A DNA stretch of 64,000 nt. Source: Acidobacteriota bacterium (GTDB lineage: Bacteria; Acidobacteriota; Vicinamibacteria; Vicinamibacterales; UBA2999). The DNA lies in the NCBI GenBank assembly GCA_030697165.1, contig JAUYQQ010000022.1:496001-560000 (forward strand), read 5' to 3'. A program made the translations under genes and the position numbers. The notes under the pieces are model-generated. The model saw only the letters and a program-made list of their open reading frames with translations. It had not been told where the DNA came from and did not search any database. Positions 8,477 to 15,834 of this stretch are shown here, one piece after another; position 1 is the first letter of the stretch; each line of letters opens with the position of its first letter.

Positions 8477-9415
8477 GGCCGACGCGCCGTCGGCGAGGGA
8501 AATCGACGCCATCTGCGGCCCGTCGTCGGTCCAGCCATTGGCCTCGTTCCAGCCGTTCTTGGCAACATCCAGGCAGAAGTCCACCATGCGCTCCGGGATG
8601 TTCACGTTGGTCGGCGCGATGCTGTTGCGGAACTCCATGGTGTAGTTCACTTCGTTCACCAGCAGGCCCCGATCCGGATCTTCGAACAGGTCGAGCGCCA
8701 CCACGCCGCCGCCGCACGCCTTGGCGGCACGGGTGCAGATGTCGGCGAGTTCCGGCGTGATCGGGCAGTTGCTGGATGACCCGCCGCGCGCGGTGTTGGT
8801 GATCCAGTTGGGCGAGGTGCGGTAGATGGCGCAGATCGTTTCCGGCCCGACCTGGAACGCGCGGATGTCGCGGCCCGGCTTCTGGATGTACTCCTGGATG
8901 TAGAAGATGCTGTGGTGATAGCTGCCGAGCGTTTCCTTGTGCTCGAGAATCGTCTCGGCGGCGTCGCGGTCGTTGACCTTGCTCAGCAGGCGGCCCCACG
9001 AGCCCACGGTGGGCTTCAGCACCACCGGGTAGCCGAGCCGCTCGATCGCCTCGATCGCGCTCTCGGCCGTGTAGGCCACGAGCGCCTTGGGCTGCGGCAC
9101 GCCGGCGGCGGCCAGCGCGCTGGTGGTCATCAGTTTGTTGCCGCAAATGTCGGCGCAGAGCGCGGTGTTCACCGTCTTCACGCCCTGGTCGTTCAGGATC
9201 TTCAGGCTGTAGAGCGCGCGGCTGTGATTGATGCAGCGTTCGACAATGACGTCGTAGTCGGTGAACGGGTGGTTGTCGACGTCGGTGATGTCGAAGATCA
9301 GCTTCTGATCGTCGATCAGGTCCAGCGAGACACCGCGCTTCTCGAACGCTTCGAACAGCAGCTTTTCTTCGACCCGGACCCGGCTGTAGAGGACCCCTAC
9401 CCGGACGCTACTCAC
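8474..9415 (-). CDS. lysX: LysW-glutamate/aminoadipate ligase LysX (RimK-like ATP-grasp)
   Basis: 313-residue ATP-grasp ligase of the RimK/LysX family. Recognisable segments are [20 protein letters not shown] (ATP-binding loop), [29 protein letters not shown], and the metal-binding [15 protein letters not shown]. It joins the amino group of 2-aminoadipate (lysine route) or glutamate (arginine route) to the C-terminal glutamate of LysW. I could not decide between the two substrates from the motifs. It overlaps lysW by 8 nt, consistent with coupled synthesis of ligase and carrier. The last codon and stop sit at a repeat edge. Confidence 0.9.
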   Translation of the reverse strand: MSSVRVGVLYSRVRVEEKLLFEAFEKRGVSLDLIDDQKLIFDITDVDNHPFTDYDVIVERCINHSRALYSLKILNDQGVKTVNTALCADICGNKLMTTSALAAAGVPQPKALVAYTAESAIEAIERLGYPVVLKPTVGSWGRLLSKVNDRDAAETILEHKETLGSYHHSIFYIQEYIQKPGRDIRAFQVGPETICAIYRTSPNWITNTARGGSSSNCPITPELADICTRAAKACGGGVVALDLFEDPDRGLLVNEVNYTMEFRNSIAPTNVNIPERMVDFCLDVAKNGWNEANGWTDDGPQMASISLADGASA

Positions 9416-9593
9416 CCCAGTCCTCTTCTTCCTGGGGCGCGAGCGCCAGGGTGATCGGCTCGAGCGACGTGATCTCGAGTTCCGCTCCGCAGCCGGGGCA
9501 TTGGGTGATCTCGTTCTGCATCACCTTGGTCAGCGTGACGTCAGCAAAACACTCGGGGCACTGCGCCGTGCCGGTGGCGGTTGGGAGGGCCAT
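9408..9593 (-). CDS. lysW: Amino-group carrier protein LysW
   Basis: 61-residue acidic zinc-ribbon carrier. Two CxxC pairs (C12/C15 in QCPEC and C32/C35 in QCPGC) bind zinc, and the protein ends in the diagnostic EDWGE, whose terminal glutamate gamma-carboxyl carries the growing amino acid and protects its amino group. I start at the ATG at 9591-9593; the frame is open upstream but without LysW similarity. It is the first gene of the lysW-X-Y-Z-J-K cluster and lies 29 nt downstream of an FmdB-type gene. Confidence 0.93.
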   Translation of the reverse strand: MALPTATGTAQCPECFADVTLTKVMQNEITQCPGCGAELEITSLEPITLALAPQEEEDWGE

Positions 9594-9622
9594 CGCGTCG
9601 GAATCCTGGAAAGGGTTGAGGG

Positions 9623-9871
9623 TTAATCGTTGTGGTGCAGTTCGTACTCGCGCTGCACGCGCGCGTTGTAGCTGGCCTGTTTCTGGTCGCGCTTCTTCGC
9701 CGCGCCCAGCGCCAGGGCGTGCGTCGTCTCGGACTTGACCGCGGGAATCGAGATCAGCTTGTCGAGCTCGGTGCTCTGGCAGGCCGGGCACGACGGCGCC
9801 GCGGTGTTCGGGCGCACCAGGGTCTCAAATTCTTTTCCGCACTTCTTGCAGGCGTATTCGAACATCGGCAT
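9623..9871 (-). CDS. FmdB family zinc-ribbon protein
   Basis: 82 residues beginning [16 protein letters not shown] with a second CPAC, the CxxC-x(n)-CxxC zinc ribbon of the FmdB family (putative regulatory or nucleic-acid-binding proteins). The C-terminal half is charged and probably helical. The start is supported by GGAGAA 6-7 nt upstream, making this one of the leadered genes. It directly precedes lysW on the same strand and may share its transcript. Its role is not known. Confidence 0.85.
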   Translation of the reverse strand: MPMFEYACKKCGKEFETLVRPNTAAPSCPACQSTELDKLISIPAVKSETTHALALGAAKKRDQKQASYNARVQREYELHHND

Positions 9872-9892
9872 TGGTGTTCTCCGTCGGCTGAC

Positions 9893-9912
9893 GGTCCGGC
9901 TAAAGCCGGACC
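9893..9912. terminator. Palindrome GGTCCGGC/GCCGGACC after the SMP-30-like gene
   Basis: An 8-bp stem with a TAAA loop lies 11 nt past the stop of the SMP-30-like gene. A near-identical palindrome occurs at 61518-61535 by selA, so this is a dispersed repeat that may act as a 3'-end hairpin. No strong T-tract is present. Confidence 0.5.
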
Positions 9913-9923
9913 CTACATAAAGG

Positions 9924-10898
9924 CTACTTGACGCGCCCCGCGTAACCGGCGGTCAACAGCCGAACTTTGAAGGCGGCGCCGCGGCCGACGATGTACAACG
10001 TTTTCTTGTCGGTGCCGGCAAACGCGATGTTCTGGCCCTGCAGCGACAGCGGAATCGTGCCCAGCAGATCGCCCGTGGGGCTGAACACGTGCACGCCGCC
10101 GATCGACACCGAGTAGACGCGGCCCTCGTGGTCGATGGCCAGTCCGTCGGCGCCGCTGTTGAAGGCGCCGGTGGCCGTCTTGTTCACCGTCGGGTACTTC
10201 GCGAAGTTGCGGCGGTTGCCCACCGAGCCGTCCGGCTTGATGTCGAACGCCAGCAGGTATTCGCCCGCGGTGTCGTTCACGTAGAGCGTCTGCTCGTCGG
10301 GGCTCAGCTGAATGCCGTTCGGCCGGGCAATGCCTTCGGCGATGCGCATCGACTTGCCGCCGGCCGGCACGTAGTACACCGCCGGTGTCAGCGGCGGGGG
10401 CGGCTGGCCGGGCGCGGCGTTGGGCCCGGGTTCCGAAAAATAGACGCCGCCCTTCTTGTCAACGACCAGGTCGTTGGGCCGGCCGTACGGCTTGCCATCG
10501 AAGTTGTCCGACAGCGTGGCTTCCTGGCCCTTCGGATAGATCACGCCGATCAGTGTCTTGCCGGGCGTGGTCTGCACCGAGATGAGGCGGCCCTTGCTGT
10601 CGAACGCCAGGCCGTTCGAGCCATTGGTGTTCTCGAGAAAGGTCGTGATGTTGTTGTCCTGGTCGATCCTCGTGATGCGGTTGGCCTGAGTCTCGGTGAA
10701 CAGGAAGCTGCCATCGGCCATGCCGATGGGGCCCTCGGTGCCGGTGAAGCCGCTCTTGATGACCTCGACCTTAGTGCCGGCGGCGATCACGCCGGGGATG
10801 GCCGTGGCGATGGTTTCGGCGACGACCGGCGCCGGCGCCTGGGCAAAAAGCGGCGTGGCAAACAACGACGTGAGCAGGGCGAGTGTCAGTGCGCGCAT
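9924..10898 (-). CDS. Secreted SMP-30/gluconolactonase-like beta-propeller protein
   Basis: 324 residues with a Sec signal peptide (hydrophobic LTLALLTSLFATPLFAQA) and a six-bladed SMP-30/gluconolactonase/LRE fold. Signatures include GPIGMADGSFLFTET, NGLAFDSKGRLISVQ, GRPNDLVVDKKGGVYFSEPG, RPNGIQLSPDEQTLYVND and ADGLAIDHEGRVYSVS. The family hydrolyses sugar lactones using a divalent cation, but many secreted members have unknown substrates. The start is supported by GAGGTAA 7 nt upstream. It is divergent from a second propeller gene at 10977. Confidence 0.85.
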   Translation of the reverse strand: MRALTLALLTSLFATPLFAQAPAPVVAETIATAIPGVIAAGTKVEVIKSGFTGTEGPIGMADGSFLFTETQANRITRIDQDNNITTFLENTNGSNGLAFDSKGRLISVQTTPGKTLIGVIYPKGQEATLSDNFDGKPYGRPNDLVVDKKGGVYFSEPGPNAAPGQPPPPLTPAVYYVPAGGKSMRIAEGIARPNGIQLSPDEQTLYVNDTAGEYLLAFDIKPDGSVGNRRNFAKYPTVNKTATGAFNSGADGLAIDHEGRVYSVSIGGVHVFSPTGDLLGTIPLSLQGQNIAFAGTDKKTLYIVGRGAAFKVRLLTAGYAGRVK

Positions 10899-10945
10899 TC
10901 GGTTACCTCAGCTGGCCGGACAGACAATCTTATCCCGGGAACGTG

Positions 10946-10951
10946 TAATAT
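10946..10951 (+). promoter_or_regulatory. Putative -10 box TAATAT upstream of the NHL-propeller gene
   Basis: TAATAT lies 25 nt before the ATG, with AAGGGGAGG in the leader. This is a conventional leadered arrangement that contrasts with the leaderless pattern elsewhere. Confidence 0.4.
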
Positions 10952-10976
10952 CTCCTGCTCAAGGGGAGGCATCCGA

Positions 10977-12188
10977 ATGGGACGTGTTCTACGAGTGGGT
11001 CTACTGGTCGCGGCTGGAGTAATGGCCGTTGGTGCAATGGGCGGCGGTTTCTACGCGCAGGCACCCGCGCCGGCGCCGTGGATGGCGGCCACGCCGACCA
11101 ACGATGCGCCGAATCCCTACAACACGATCGAGGGCTGGGCGAAGATGCCGGCAGGCCGCACCTGGGGCTCGACGAGCGCCGTTGACATCGACAAGGACGG
11201 CCGCAGCATCTGGGTGGCCGAGCGCTGCTCCGCCAATTCGTGCTGGGACCGCGCCAAGGGCGAGATGTCGCCGCTGAACGTGGTGTTCAAGTTCGACTCG
11301 AACGGCAACGTAGTGACGAGCTTCGGCCAGGGCATGTTCGTCTTTCCGCACGGCATTCACGTCGACCGCGACGGCAACATCTGGGTGACCGACGGGCAGA
11401 GCAACCTGCCGGCGCGTGCCCCGGGTTCGGCGCCCGATGCGCCCATGCCCGCGATGCCCGAGAAGGTCGTGGGCCATCAGGTGATCAAGTTCAGCCCCGA
11501 GGGCAAGGTGCTGTTGACGCTCGGCAAGCCCGGCGGCAACGTGCCCGGCCAGCCGGCGGATCCGGCGTCTTTCTACCAGCCCAACGACGTGATCACCTAT
11601 CCGAACGGCGACATCCTGGTCGCCGAGGGCCACGGCAACGCGCCCCCGGCCACCGCGCGGCTGATCCGGTTCGATCGCAACGGCAAGTTCCTGCGCGAGT
11701 TCGGCAAGATGGGCTCAGGCCCCGAGGGCGAGTTCATGCAGCCCCACGGCCTGGCGTTTGACTCGAAGGGCCGCCTGTTTGTCGCGGATCGTTCGAACAA
11801 CCGCATCCAGGTGCTCGATCCCGAGAGCTACAAGACGCTCGACACCCTCTACCAGTTCAGCCGGCTGAGCGGGATCTTCATCAAGGACGACATCATCTAC
11901 GGGGCTGACTCGGAATCGGGTTCCGTCAGCCCGCCGCACTACGCGTGGAAGCGCGGCATTCGCATCGGCGCCATCGGTGACGGCAAGGTCACCGCGTTCA
12001 TTCCCGATCCGTCGCACATCGGCCTGACCTACGAGATGGTTGACGGCAAGGTGGTCGCGAAGATGGCTGATGGCGGCAAGCCGCCCGGCGGCACGCTCGC
12101 GGCCGAAGGCGTCGCGGTCGACGCGGCCGGCAACATCTACGGCGCCGAAGTCGGGCCGCGCAAGCTGCAGAAGTACGTCAAGAAGTAG
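10977..12188 (+). CDS. Secreted NHL-repeat beta-propeller protein
   Basis: 403 residues with a signal peptide ending near FYAQAPAPAP and repeated NHL-type strands: FPHGIHVDRDGNIWVTDGQ, QPNDVITYPNGDILVAEGH, QPHGLAFDSKGRLFVADRS with NNRIQVLD, and AEGVAVDAAGNIYGAEVG. It resembles the peptidyl-alpha-hydroxyglycine amidating lyase/NHL group but I cannot confirm enzymatic residues. The ATG at 10977 is supported by AAGGGGAGG 7 nt upstream and by the signal peptide; the open frame extends 296 codons upstream only as an artefact antisense to the neighbouring gene. A strong terminator hairpin follows. Confidence 0.85.
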   Translation: MGRVLRVGLLVAAGVMAVGAMGGGFYAQAPAPAPWMAATPTNDAPNPYNTIEGWAKMPAGRTWGSTSAVDIDKDGRSIWVAERCSANSCWDRAKGEMSPLNVVFKFDSNGNVVTSFGQGMFVFPHGIHVDRDGNIWVTDGQSNLPARAPGSAPDAPMPAMPEKVVGHQVIKFSPEGKVLLTLGKPGGNVPGQPADPASFYQPNDVITYPNGDILVAEGHGNAPPATARLIRFDRNGKFLREFGKMGSGPEGEFMQPHGLAFDSKGRLFVADRSNNRIQVLDPESYKTLDTLYQFSRLSGIFIKDDIIYGADSESGSVSPPHYAWKRGIRIGAIGDGKVTAFIPDPSHIGLTYEMVDGKVVAKMADGGKPPGGTLAAEGVAVDAAGNIYGAEVGPRKLQKYVKK

Positions 12189-12198
12189 GAGGACGGAG

Positions 12199-12226
12199 GG
12201 CCGGGACTTTAGTCCCGGCCTTTCTT
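12199..12226 (+). terminator. Rho-independent terminator after the NHL gene
   Basis: Perfect 10-bp stem GGCCGGGACT/AGTCCCGGCC with a TT loop, then TTTCTT. The right arm also encodes the last residues of the convergent thioesterase, whose stop is at 12209-12211, so the hairpin can serve both transcripts. Confidence 0.75.
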
Positions 12227-12706
12227 CCGGCGGATGAGGCACGTGCTCGTGGCGAAGGCATACAACTTCCCACCAGCATCTTCGATCCGTCCTTCGGCCA
12301 ATGCGGTGGTCCGGCCGGCATGCACGATGGTGCCGATTCCGCGGACCAATCCCGTGGCATGGGTCAGCGGTCTCAGGAAGTTCACCTTCAGTTCCAGCGT
12401 CGTGTAGGCGTCGCCGGCCTCGAGCGTGCTATGGACGGCGCAGCCCATCGCCGAGTCGAGCAGGGTGGCGCCAAAGCCGCCGTGGACGGTGCCGAGCGGG
12501 TTGTAGTGGAATTCGCCGGGGATTGACTCGAACACGGTCTTGCCGTTCTCGACTTCGACGAGCCGGATGTCCATCAGGTGGGCCATCGGCGGCTGCGGGA
12601 GTTCACCACTGATTACCAGTCGCAGCACTTCGAGTCCCGACAGGGTGGCCATGCCCTGCGTCCGTGGCGTGGGGTCGTCCCACTTGTGCGTCCGCTCGCG
12701 CTTCAT
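12209..12706 (-). CDS. PaaI-family hotdog-fold thioesterase
   Basis: 165 residues with the hotdog-fold thioesterase signature GTVHGGFGATLLDSAMGCAV, preceded by GEFHYNPL and followed by TTLELKVNFLRPLT. It probably hydrolyses acyl- or aryl-CoA thioesters; the substrate is unknown. ATG at 12704-12706 with TAAGCT 7 nt upstream. The C-terminal RRKKGRD is encoded within the stem of the convergent terminator. Confidence 0.85.
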   Translation of the reverse strand: MKRERTHKWDDPTPRTQGMATLSGLEVLRLVISGELPQPPMAHLMDIRLVEVENGKTVFESIPGEFHYNPLGTVHGGFGATLLDSAMGCAVHSTLEAGDAYTTLELKVNFLRPLTHATGLVRGIGTIVHAGRTTALAEGRIEDAGGKLYAFATSTCLIRRKKGRD

Positions 12707-12713
12707 CCGGACA

Positions 12714-12719
12714 AGCTTA
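12714..12719 (-). promoter_or_regulatory. Putative -10 box TAAGCT for the thioesterase gene
   Basis: TANNNT box with a 7-nt spacer to the start codon, directly abutting the AGGAGAT-class repeat. Confidence 0.4.
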
Positions 12720-12776
12720 AACAGGAGATCAGGAGATCAGGAAAAAATCTTCTCCTAATCTCCTGGGCTCCTGTTA
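12720..12776. repeat. Palindromic repeat, AGGAGAT-iteron class, copy 3
   Basis: Nearly perfect arms: ACAGGAGATCAGGAGATCAG and its inverse CTTCTCCTAATCTCCTGGGC plus CTCCTGTTA. The final TTA is the TAA stop of the secreted protein at 12774, repeating the arrangement at arfB and lysY. Confidence 0.8.
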
Positions 12777-13265
12777 CTTGATCGCGATGGCCCAGCCGAC
12801 GCCCATCTTCAGCCCTGGCACGTAGCTGCCGCCTCCCACCCGGAACTCGGTGAAGAAGCCGTTGTCGTGCTCGAACCCGAACAGGTAGCTGCCGCCGGCG
12901 TGCAGTTCGCGCGGCGCGCCCTCGTAGATGCCGGTGTAGTTCACGATGATGATGGTGGGGCCGCCGCCCTGGATTAGCGACCATCCCGACTGGCCGAGCG
13001 GGAACTTCGCGATCAGGTCGATGTTGACGGTGCCGAGCCTGAGGTTGTCGCCAAACCCGCCGTCAATGCCCGGGCGAAGCCGGAAGCGGCCGCCAATGTC
13101 CGGCGATTCCCAATACACCCCGCCATAGGCCTGCGTGGGGTCGATCGAGACCCCGCCGTTGAAGCCTATTGAGGACTGTGCCCGCGCCGGCGCGGGGGCG
13201 AAGGCGGCAAAACATGCGGCAAAGGCGGCGGCGAGTACAAAGCGCTGTCCACTCGTGGTGACCAT
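12774..13265 (-). CDS. Uncharacterised secreted or outer-membrane protein
   Basis: 163 residues. A clear Sec signal peptide (FVLAAAFAACFAAFAPAPARAQ) precedes a glycine- and aromatic-rich region with alternating hydrophobic residues (GGVYWESPDIGGRFRLRPGI, NIDLIAKFPLG, GGSYLFGFEHDNGFFTEF), which suggests a small outer-membrane beta-barrel. I recognise no specific family. AAGGAAA 6 nt upstream supports the start. The stop codon is supplied by a palindromic repeat. Confidence 0.7.
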   Translation of the reverse strand: MVTTSGQRFVLAAAFAACFAAFAPAPARAQSSIGFNGGVSIDPTQAYGGVYWESPDIGGRFRLRPGIDGGFGDNLRLGTVNIDLIAKFPLGQSGWSLIQGGGPTIIIVNYTGIYEGAPRELHAGGSYLFGFEHDNGFFTEFRVGGGSYVPGLKMGVGWAIAIK

Positions 13266-13324
13266 TTGGTTTCCTTTGCTACCCTCTTATCAATTCTCAT
13301 GCCCGCCTTCGCCGGCGAGCTCCT

Positions 13325-13489
13325 TTAGCCGGCTTCGGCGTGGTAAACCCGCATCGCTTCTTCGATCAATACAGCCGCCCGAGCCGGTCCGTCATCGTCT
13401 TTCATGCGCGCAGCCATGGCCGCCGCTCGCGTGCGCATCCCGGGATCGGCCAGCACCTCCCGGATCCGGCGCGCCAGCTTCGCTGCGGT
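13325..13489 (-). pseudogene. C-terminal remnant of a UGT-like glycosyltransferase
   Basis: An open minus-strand frame with no start codon, beginning right after an in-frame TAG (13490-13492) and ending at TAA (13325-13327). It reads KLARRIREVLADPGMRTRAA, MAARMKDDDGPARAA and VLIEEAMR, which matches the usual C-terminal helices of macrolide/UGT-type glycosyltransferases. Nothing else of such a gene remains. The rest of the 281-nt gap (13266-13546) shows no other coding signal. Confidence 0.5.
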
Positions 13490-13531
13490 CTATTCTCGGT
13501 GCAGCTCGTGCCCCGCGCGCCGCGGGCCGTG

Positions 13532-13537
13532 TAGGAT
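13532..13537 (+). promoter_or_regulatory. Putative -10 box TAGGAT for the proline dehydrogenase gene
   Basis: TAGGAT with a 9-nt spacer to ATG 13547; leaderless pattern. Confidence 0.45.
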
Positions 13538-13546
13538 GATAGCGAC

Positions 13547-14476
13547 ATGAGCGTTGCGCGTAGTCTCCTCCTCAAGGCTTCCGACAGCACGTGGCTCCGC
13601 GAAAACGGCACCCGGGCGCCGTTCGTCCGCCGCGCCGTATCGCGCTTCATGCCCGGCGAGGCGTTCGACGACATGGTCGGCGCCGCCCGGGCCATGGCCG
13701 CCGAAGGCGTTACCGCGGTGTTTACGCGGCTGGGCGAGAACGTCAAGGACCTGGCCGAGGCCGACGATGTGGCGCGCCATTATCTCGATGGGATCGATCG
13801 CATCCAGAAACTGAACCTGGCGTGCGAGCCCTCGATCAAGTTGACGCAGCTCGGCCTCGATATCGATCGCGAGCTCGCCTACGGTCACCTGCGCGACCTG
13901 GCGGCACGCGCGCATGCCGCCGGCAACTTCCTGTGGATCGACATGGAGCAGTCGCACTATGTCGACCTTACCCTCGACCTGACGCGCCGCCTGCGAGCCG
14001 AGTTCCCGCGCGTGGGCGTGTGCCTGCAGGCGTACCTGTATCGCACCCGCGAAGACCTGGTCGAATTGACGGGCCGGGGCATCGGCATTCGCCTGGTCAA
14101 GGGTGCCTACAACGAGCCGCCCGAGATCGCGTTTCCGAAGAAGAGCGACGTCGACGCCAACTACTTCGCGCTCGCGCAGGTGATGCTCGACGCCGGCAGC
14201 CGCGCCAGCGGCGCCCGGGCGGTGTTTGGCACCCACGACGTCCAGCTGATTGACACCATCCGCCGGCACGCGGCGGCGACGGGCGTCAAGCCGGCCGAGT
14301 TCGAGTTTCACATGCTCTACGGCATCCAGAAGGCGACGCAACTGCGCCTGGCCCACGACGGCGCGTCGGTCCGGGTGCTGATCGCGTACGGCGCCTACTG
14401 GTTCCCCTGGTACATGCGCCGCCTGGCCGAGCGCCCCGCCAACGTCTGGTTCGTCGCCAAGAGCCTGTTCGGTTAG
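13547..14476 (+). CDS. Proline dehydrogenase family protein
   Basis: 309-residue FAD-dependent TIM-barrel enzyme resembling stand-alone PRODH. Visible family features are FLWIDMEQSHYVDLTLDL, VCLQAYLYRTREDL (FAD and substrate region), IRLVKGAYNEPPEIAFPKK and EFHMLYGIQ. It oxidises proline to pyrroline-5-carboxylate and passes electrons to the quinone pool. The length matches monofunctional PRODH and there is no fused P5C dehydrogenase. A GGGAGTC-iteron palindrome follows its stop at once. Confidence 0.88.
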   Translation: MSVARSLLLKASDSTWLRENGTRAPFVRRAVSRFMPGEAFDDMVGAARAMAAEGVTAVFTRLGENVKDLAEADDVARHYLDGIDRIQKLNLACEPSIKLTQLGLDIDRELAYGHLRDLAARAHAAGNFLWIDMEQSHYVDLTLDLTRRLRAEFPRVGVCLQAYLYRTREDLVELTGRGIGIRLVKGAYNEPPEIAFPKKSDVDANYFALAQVMLDAGSRASGARAVFGTHDVQLIDTIRRHAAATGVKPAEFEFHMLYGIQKATQLRLAHDGASVRVLIAYGAYWFPWYMRRLAERPANVWFVAKSLFG

Positions 14477-14482
14477 ATACAG

Positions 14483-14574
14483 CCGGGAGTCGGGAGTCGG
14501 GAGTCGGAAAAGACACTTGTCTTCAAATTTGGCGACTCCCGCCCGACTCCCGGTTCCCGACTCCCGACTCCCGG
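14483..14574. repeat. Palindromic repeat with 7-nt CGGGAGT iterons
   Basis: The left arm holds three tandem CGGGAGT units; the right arm holds several inverted ACTCCCG units, around a central AAGACACTTGTCTT palindrome. It can form a long hairpin with several pairing registers. It begins 6 nt after the proline dehydrogenase stop and ends next to the TATGAT box of the next gene. Confidence 0.8.
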
Positions 14575-14580
14575 TATGAT
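14575..14580 (+). promoter_or_regulatory. Putative -10 box TATGAT for the 98-residue gene
   Basis: TATGAT, a 6-nt spacer (CGCTCC) and then ATG; no leader. One of the clearest leaderless candidates. Confidence 0.55.
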
Positions 14581-14586
14581 CGCTCC

Positions 14587-14883
14587 ATGAACGACGAAGC
14601 ACCGAAGAGCGCGATCGAACTGGCGATGGCGCGCTTGAAGAAACAGGATGCCGACGCCGGCGTCACCGAGCACCGGCTGACCGACGACCAGAAGAACGAG
14701 ATTGCCGAGATCCGCAAGACCTACGCGGCCAAGCTCGCGCAGGAAGAGATCCTCTATAAATCGAAGCTGGCCGCCTCGGTTGATTTCGAGCAGCGCCAGA
14801 CCATGGACGATCACTATCGCCGCGATGTCGAACGCCTGAACCACGAGCGCGATCGGAAGATCGAGAAAGTCCACAACGCCTGA
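14587..14883 (+). CDS. Small charged helical protein of unknown function
   Basis: 98 residues, highly charged, with long predicted helices (IELAMARLKKQDADAG, TDDQKNEIAEIRKTYAAKLA, RDVERLNHERDRKIEKV) and no signal peptide or cysteines. It resembles a short cytoplasmic coiled coil, but I recognise no family. Its stop overlaps the start of the globin gene in TGATG, so the two are translationally coupled. Confidence 0.7.
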   Translation: MNDEAPKSAIELAMARLKKQDADAGVTEHRLTDDQKNEIAEIRKTYAAKLAQEEILYKSKLAASVDFEQRQTMDDHYRRDVERLNHERDRKIEKVHNA

Positions 14884-15263
14884 TGGTGACCGACGCCGAC
14901 ATCTACGCTCGCATCGGCGAGGATGGCTTCGCGCGCCTCGTGACTGCGTTCTACGCGCAGGTCCCGGCAGACGATGTGCTTGGGCCCATGTATCCGGCCG
15001 ATGACATGGCCGGTGCGGAGCAGCGCCTGCGCGACTTCCTGGTCGGCCGCTTCGGCGGACCGCCGCGCTACGAACAGAGCCGCGGGCATCCGCGCCTGCG
15101 GATGCGGCACCTGCCTTACAAGCTGGATCAGGACGCCCGCGACCGCTGGGTGCAGTTGATGGATCGCGCCCTCGATGAGGCTGCGCTGCCGGCCGACGTG
15201 ACGCAGTTCTTGCGGCATTTCTTCCACGAGATGGCGACGTTCCTCATGAATAGTCGAGCGTAG
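14883..15263 (+). CDS. Group II-like truncated haemoglobin
   Basis: 126 residues with the 2/2 globin pattern: FYAQVPADDVLGPMYP (B helix F23/Y24), QRLRDFLVGRFGGPPRY, and the proximal haem histidine H76 in RMRHLPYKL. It binds haem and probably oxygen or NO, acting in oxygen delivery or NO/peroxide detoxification. The length and GGPPRY motif favour the TrHb2/GlbO group. It is coupled to the preceding helical protein gene by a 1-nt overlap. Confidence 0.88.
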   Translation: MVTDADIYARIGEDGFARLVTAFYAQVPADDVLGPMYPADDMAGAEQRLRDFLVGRFGGPPRYEQSRGHPRLRMRHLPYKLDQDARDRWVQLMDRALDEAALPADVTQFLRHFFHEMATFLMNSRA

Positions 15264-15271
15264 ATAAGACC

Positions 15272-15342
15272 AACAGGAGATCAGGAGGTCAAGAGGCAGG
15301 CCTTCTAAATTCCTGTCTCCTAATCTCCTGATCTTCTGTTTA
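15272..15342. repeat. Palindromic repeat, AGGAGAT-iteron class, copy 4
   Basis: Arms AACAGGAGATCAGGAGGTCA and the inverse TCCTGTCTCCTAATCTCCTG plus ATCTTCTGTT. It lies 8 nt after the globin stop and ends about 10 nt before the osmC -10 box. Confidence 0.75.
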
Positions 15343-15352
15343 TTTGGCGATG

Positions 15353-15358
15353 TAGGAT
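15353..15358 (+). promoter_or_regulatory. Putative -10 box TAGGAT for osmC
   Basis: TAGGAT, a 6-nt spacer, then ATG 15365; leaderless pattern. Confidence 0.5.
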
Positions 15359-15364
15359 GCCTGC

Positions 15365-15772
15365 ATGCGCGATGTAATCGTCACTTCGGACGGAACCAAG
15401 CTGGGACAGGACATCATCATCGGCGAGTTCCGGCTGCGCGCCGACGAGCCCGTCGACAAGACGGGCGCCGATACCGGACCCGAGCCACACGAGTTCATGC
15501 TCGCGGCCCTCGGCGCCTGCACCTCGATGACGCTCCGGTTGTATGCCGAGCGGAAGGGCTGGCCGCTCCAAGGTGTGCACGTCCGATTGACCGGCGGGCC
15601 GGCCGACGGCAAGTACAACATCATCCGGCACATCACGATGGACGGTGACCTCGACGCCGAGCAGCGCGCGCGGCTGCTCGAGATCGCCAGCAAGTGCCCG
15701 GTGCACCGGACCCTGACCGGGGAGGTGCTGATCGAGACGAAGGAGGGGCATGAGCCGGCCAAAACCGGGTAG
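15365..15772 (+). CDS. OsmC family peroxiredoxin-like protein
   Basis: 135 residues of the OsmC/Ohr fold. Both redox cysteines are visible: C52 in AALGACTSMTLRLYAERKGW and C111 in ASKCPVHRTLTG. The family reduces organic hydroperoxides, although the subgroup with HEFMLAALGAC has an uncertain in vivo substrate. It is cytoplasmic. It has its own promoter and is followed by a short palindromic repeat. Confidence 0.88.
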   Translation: MRDVIVTSDGTKLGQDIIIGEFRLRADEPVDKTGADTGPEPHEFMLAALGACTSMTLRLYAERKGWPLQGVHVRLTGGPADGKYNIIRHITMDGDLDAEQRARLLEIASKCPVHRTLTGEVLIETKEGHEPAKTG

Positions 15773-15780
15773 CAGCCCCA

Positions 15781-15814
15781 CATATGGTGCATGGGGACTC
15801 AACTGACCCCATTT
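15781..15814. repeat. Short palindromic element with GGGGACTCAACTGACCCC
   Basis: CATATG then a GGGGA..TGACCCC hairpin in the 62-nt gap between osmC and the TPR gene. It is related in style to the GGGGTCAGACCCC units at 54856-55013. Confidence 0.45.
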
Positions 15815-15819
15815 CGCCG

Positions 15820-15825
15820 TATACT
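15820..15825 (+). promoter_or_regulatory. Putative -10 box TATACT for the TPR/CHAT gene
   Basis: TATACT with a 9-nt spacer to ATG 15835; near-consensus -10 hexamer. Confidence 0.5.
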
Positions 15826-15834
15826 CTCCTACCG

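Noticed and set aside
10089-10976. 296-codon upstream extension of the NHL-propeller frame
   Set aside because: It lies antisense to the SMP-30-like gene; the signal peptide and ribosome-binding site fix the start at 10977.
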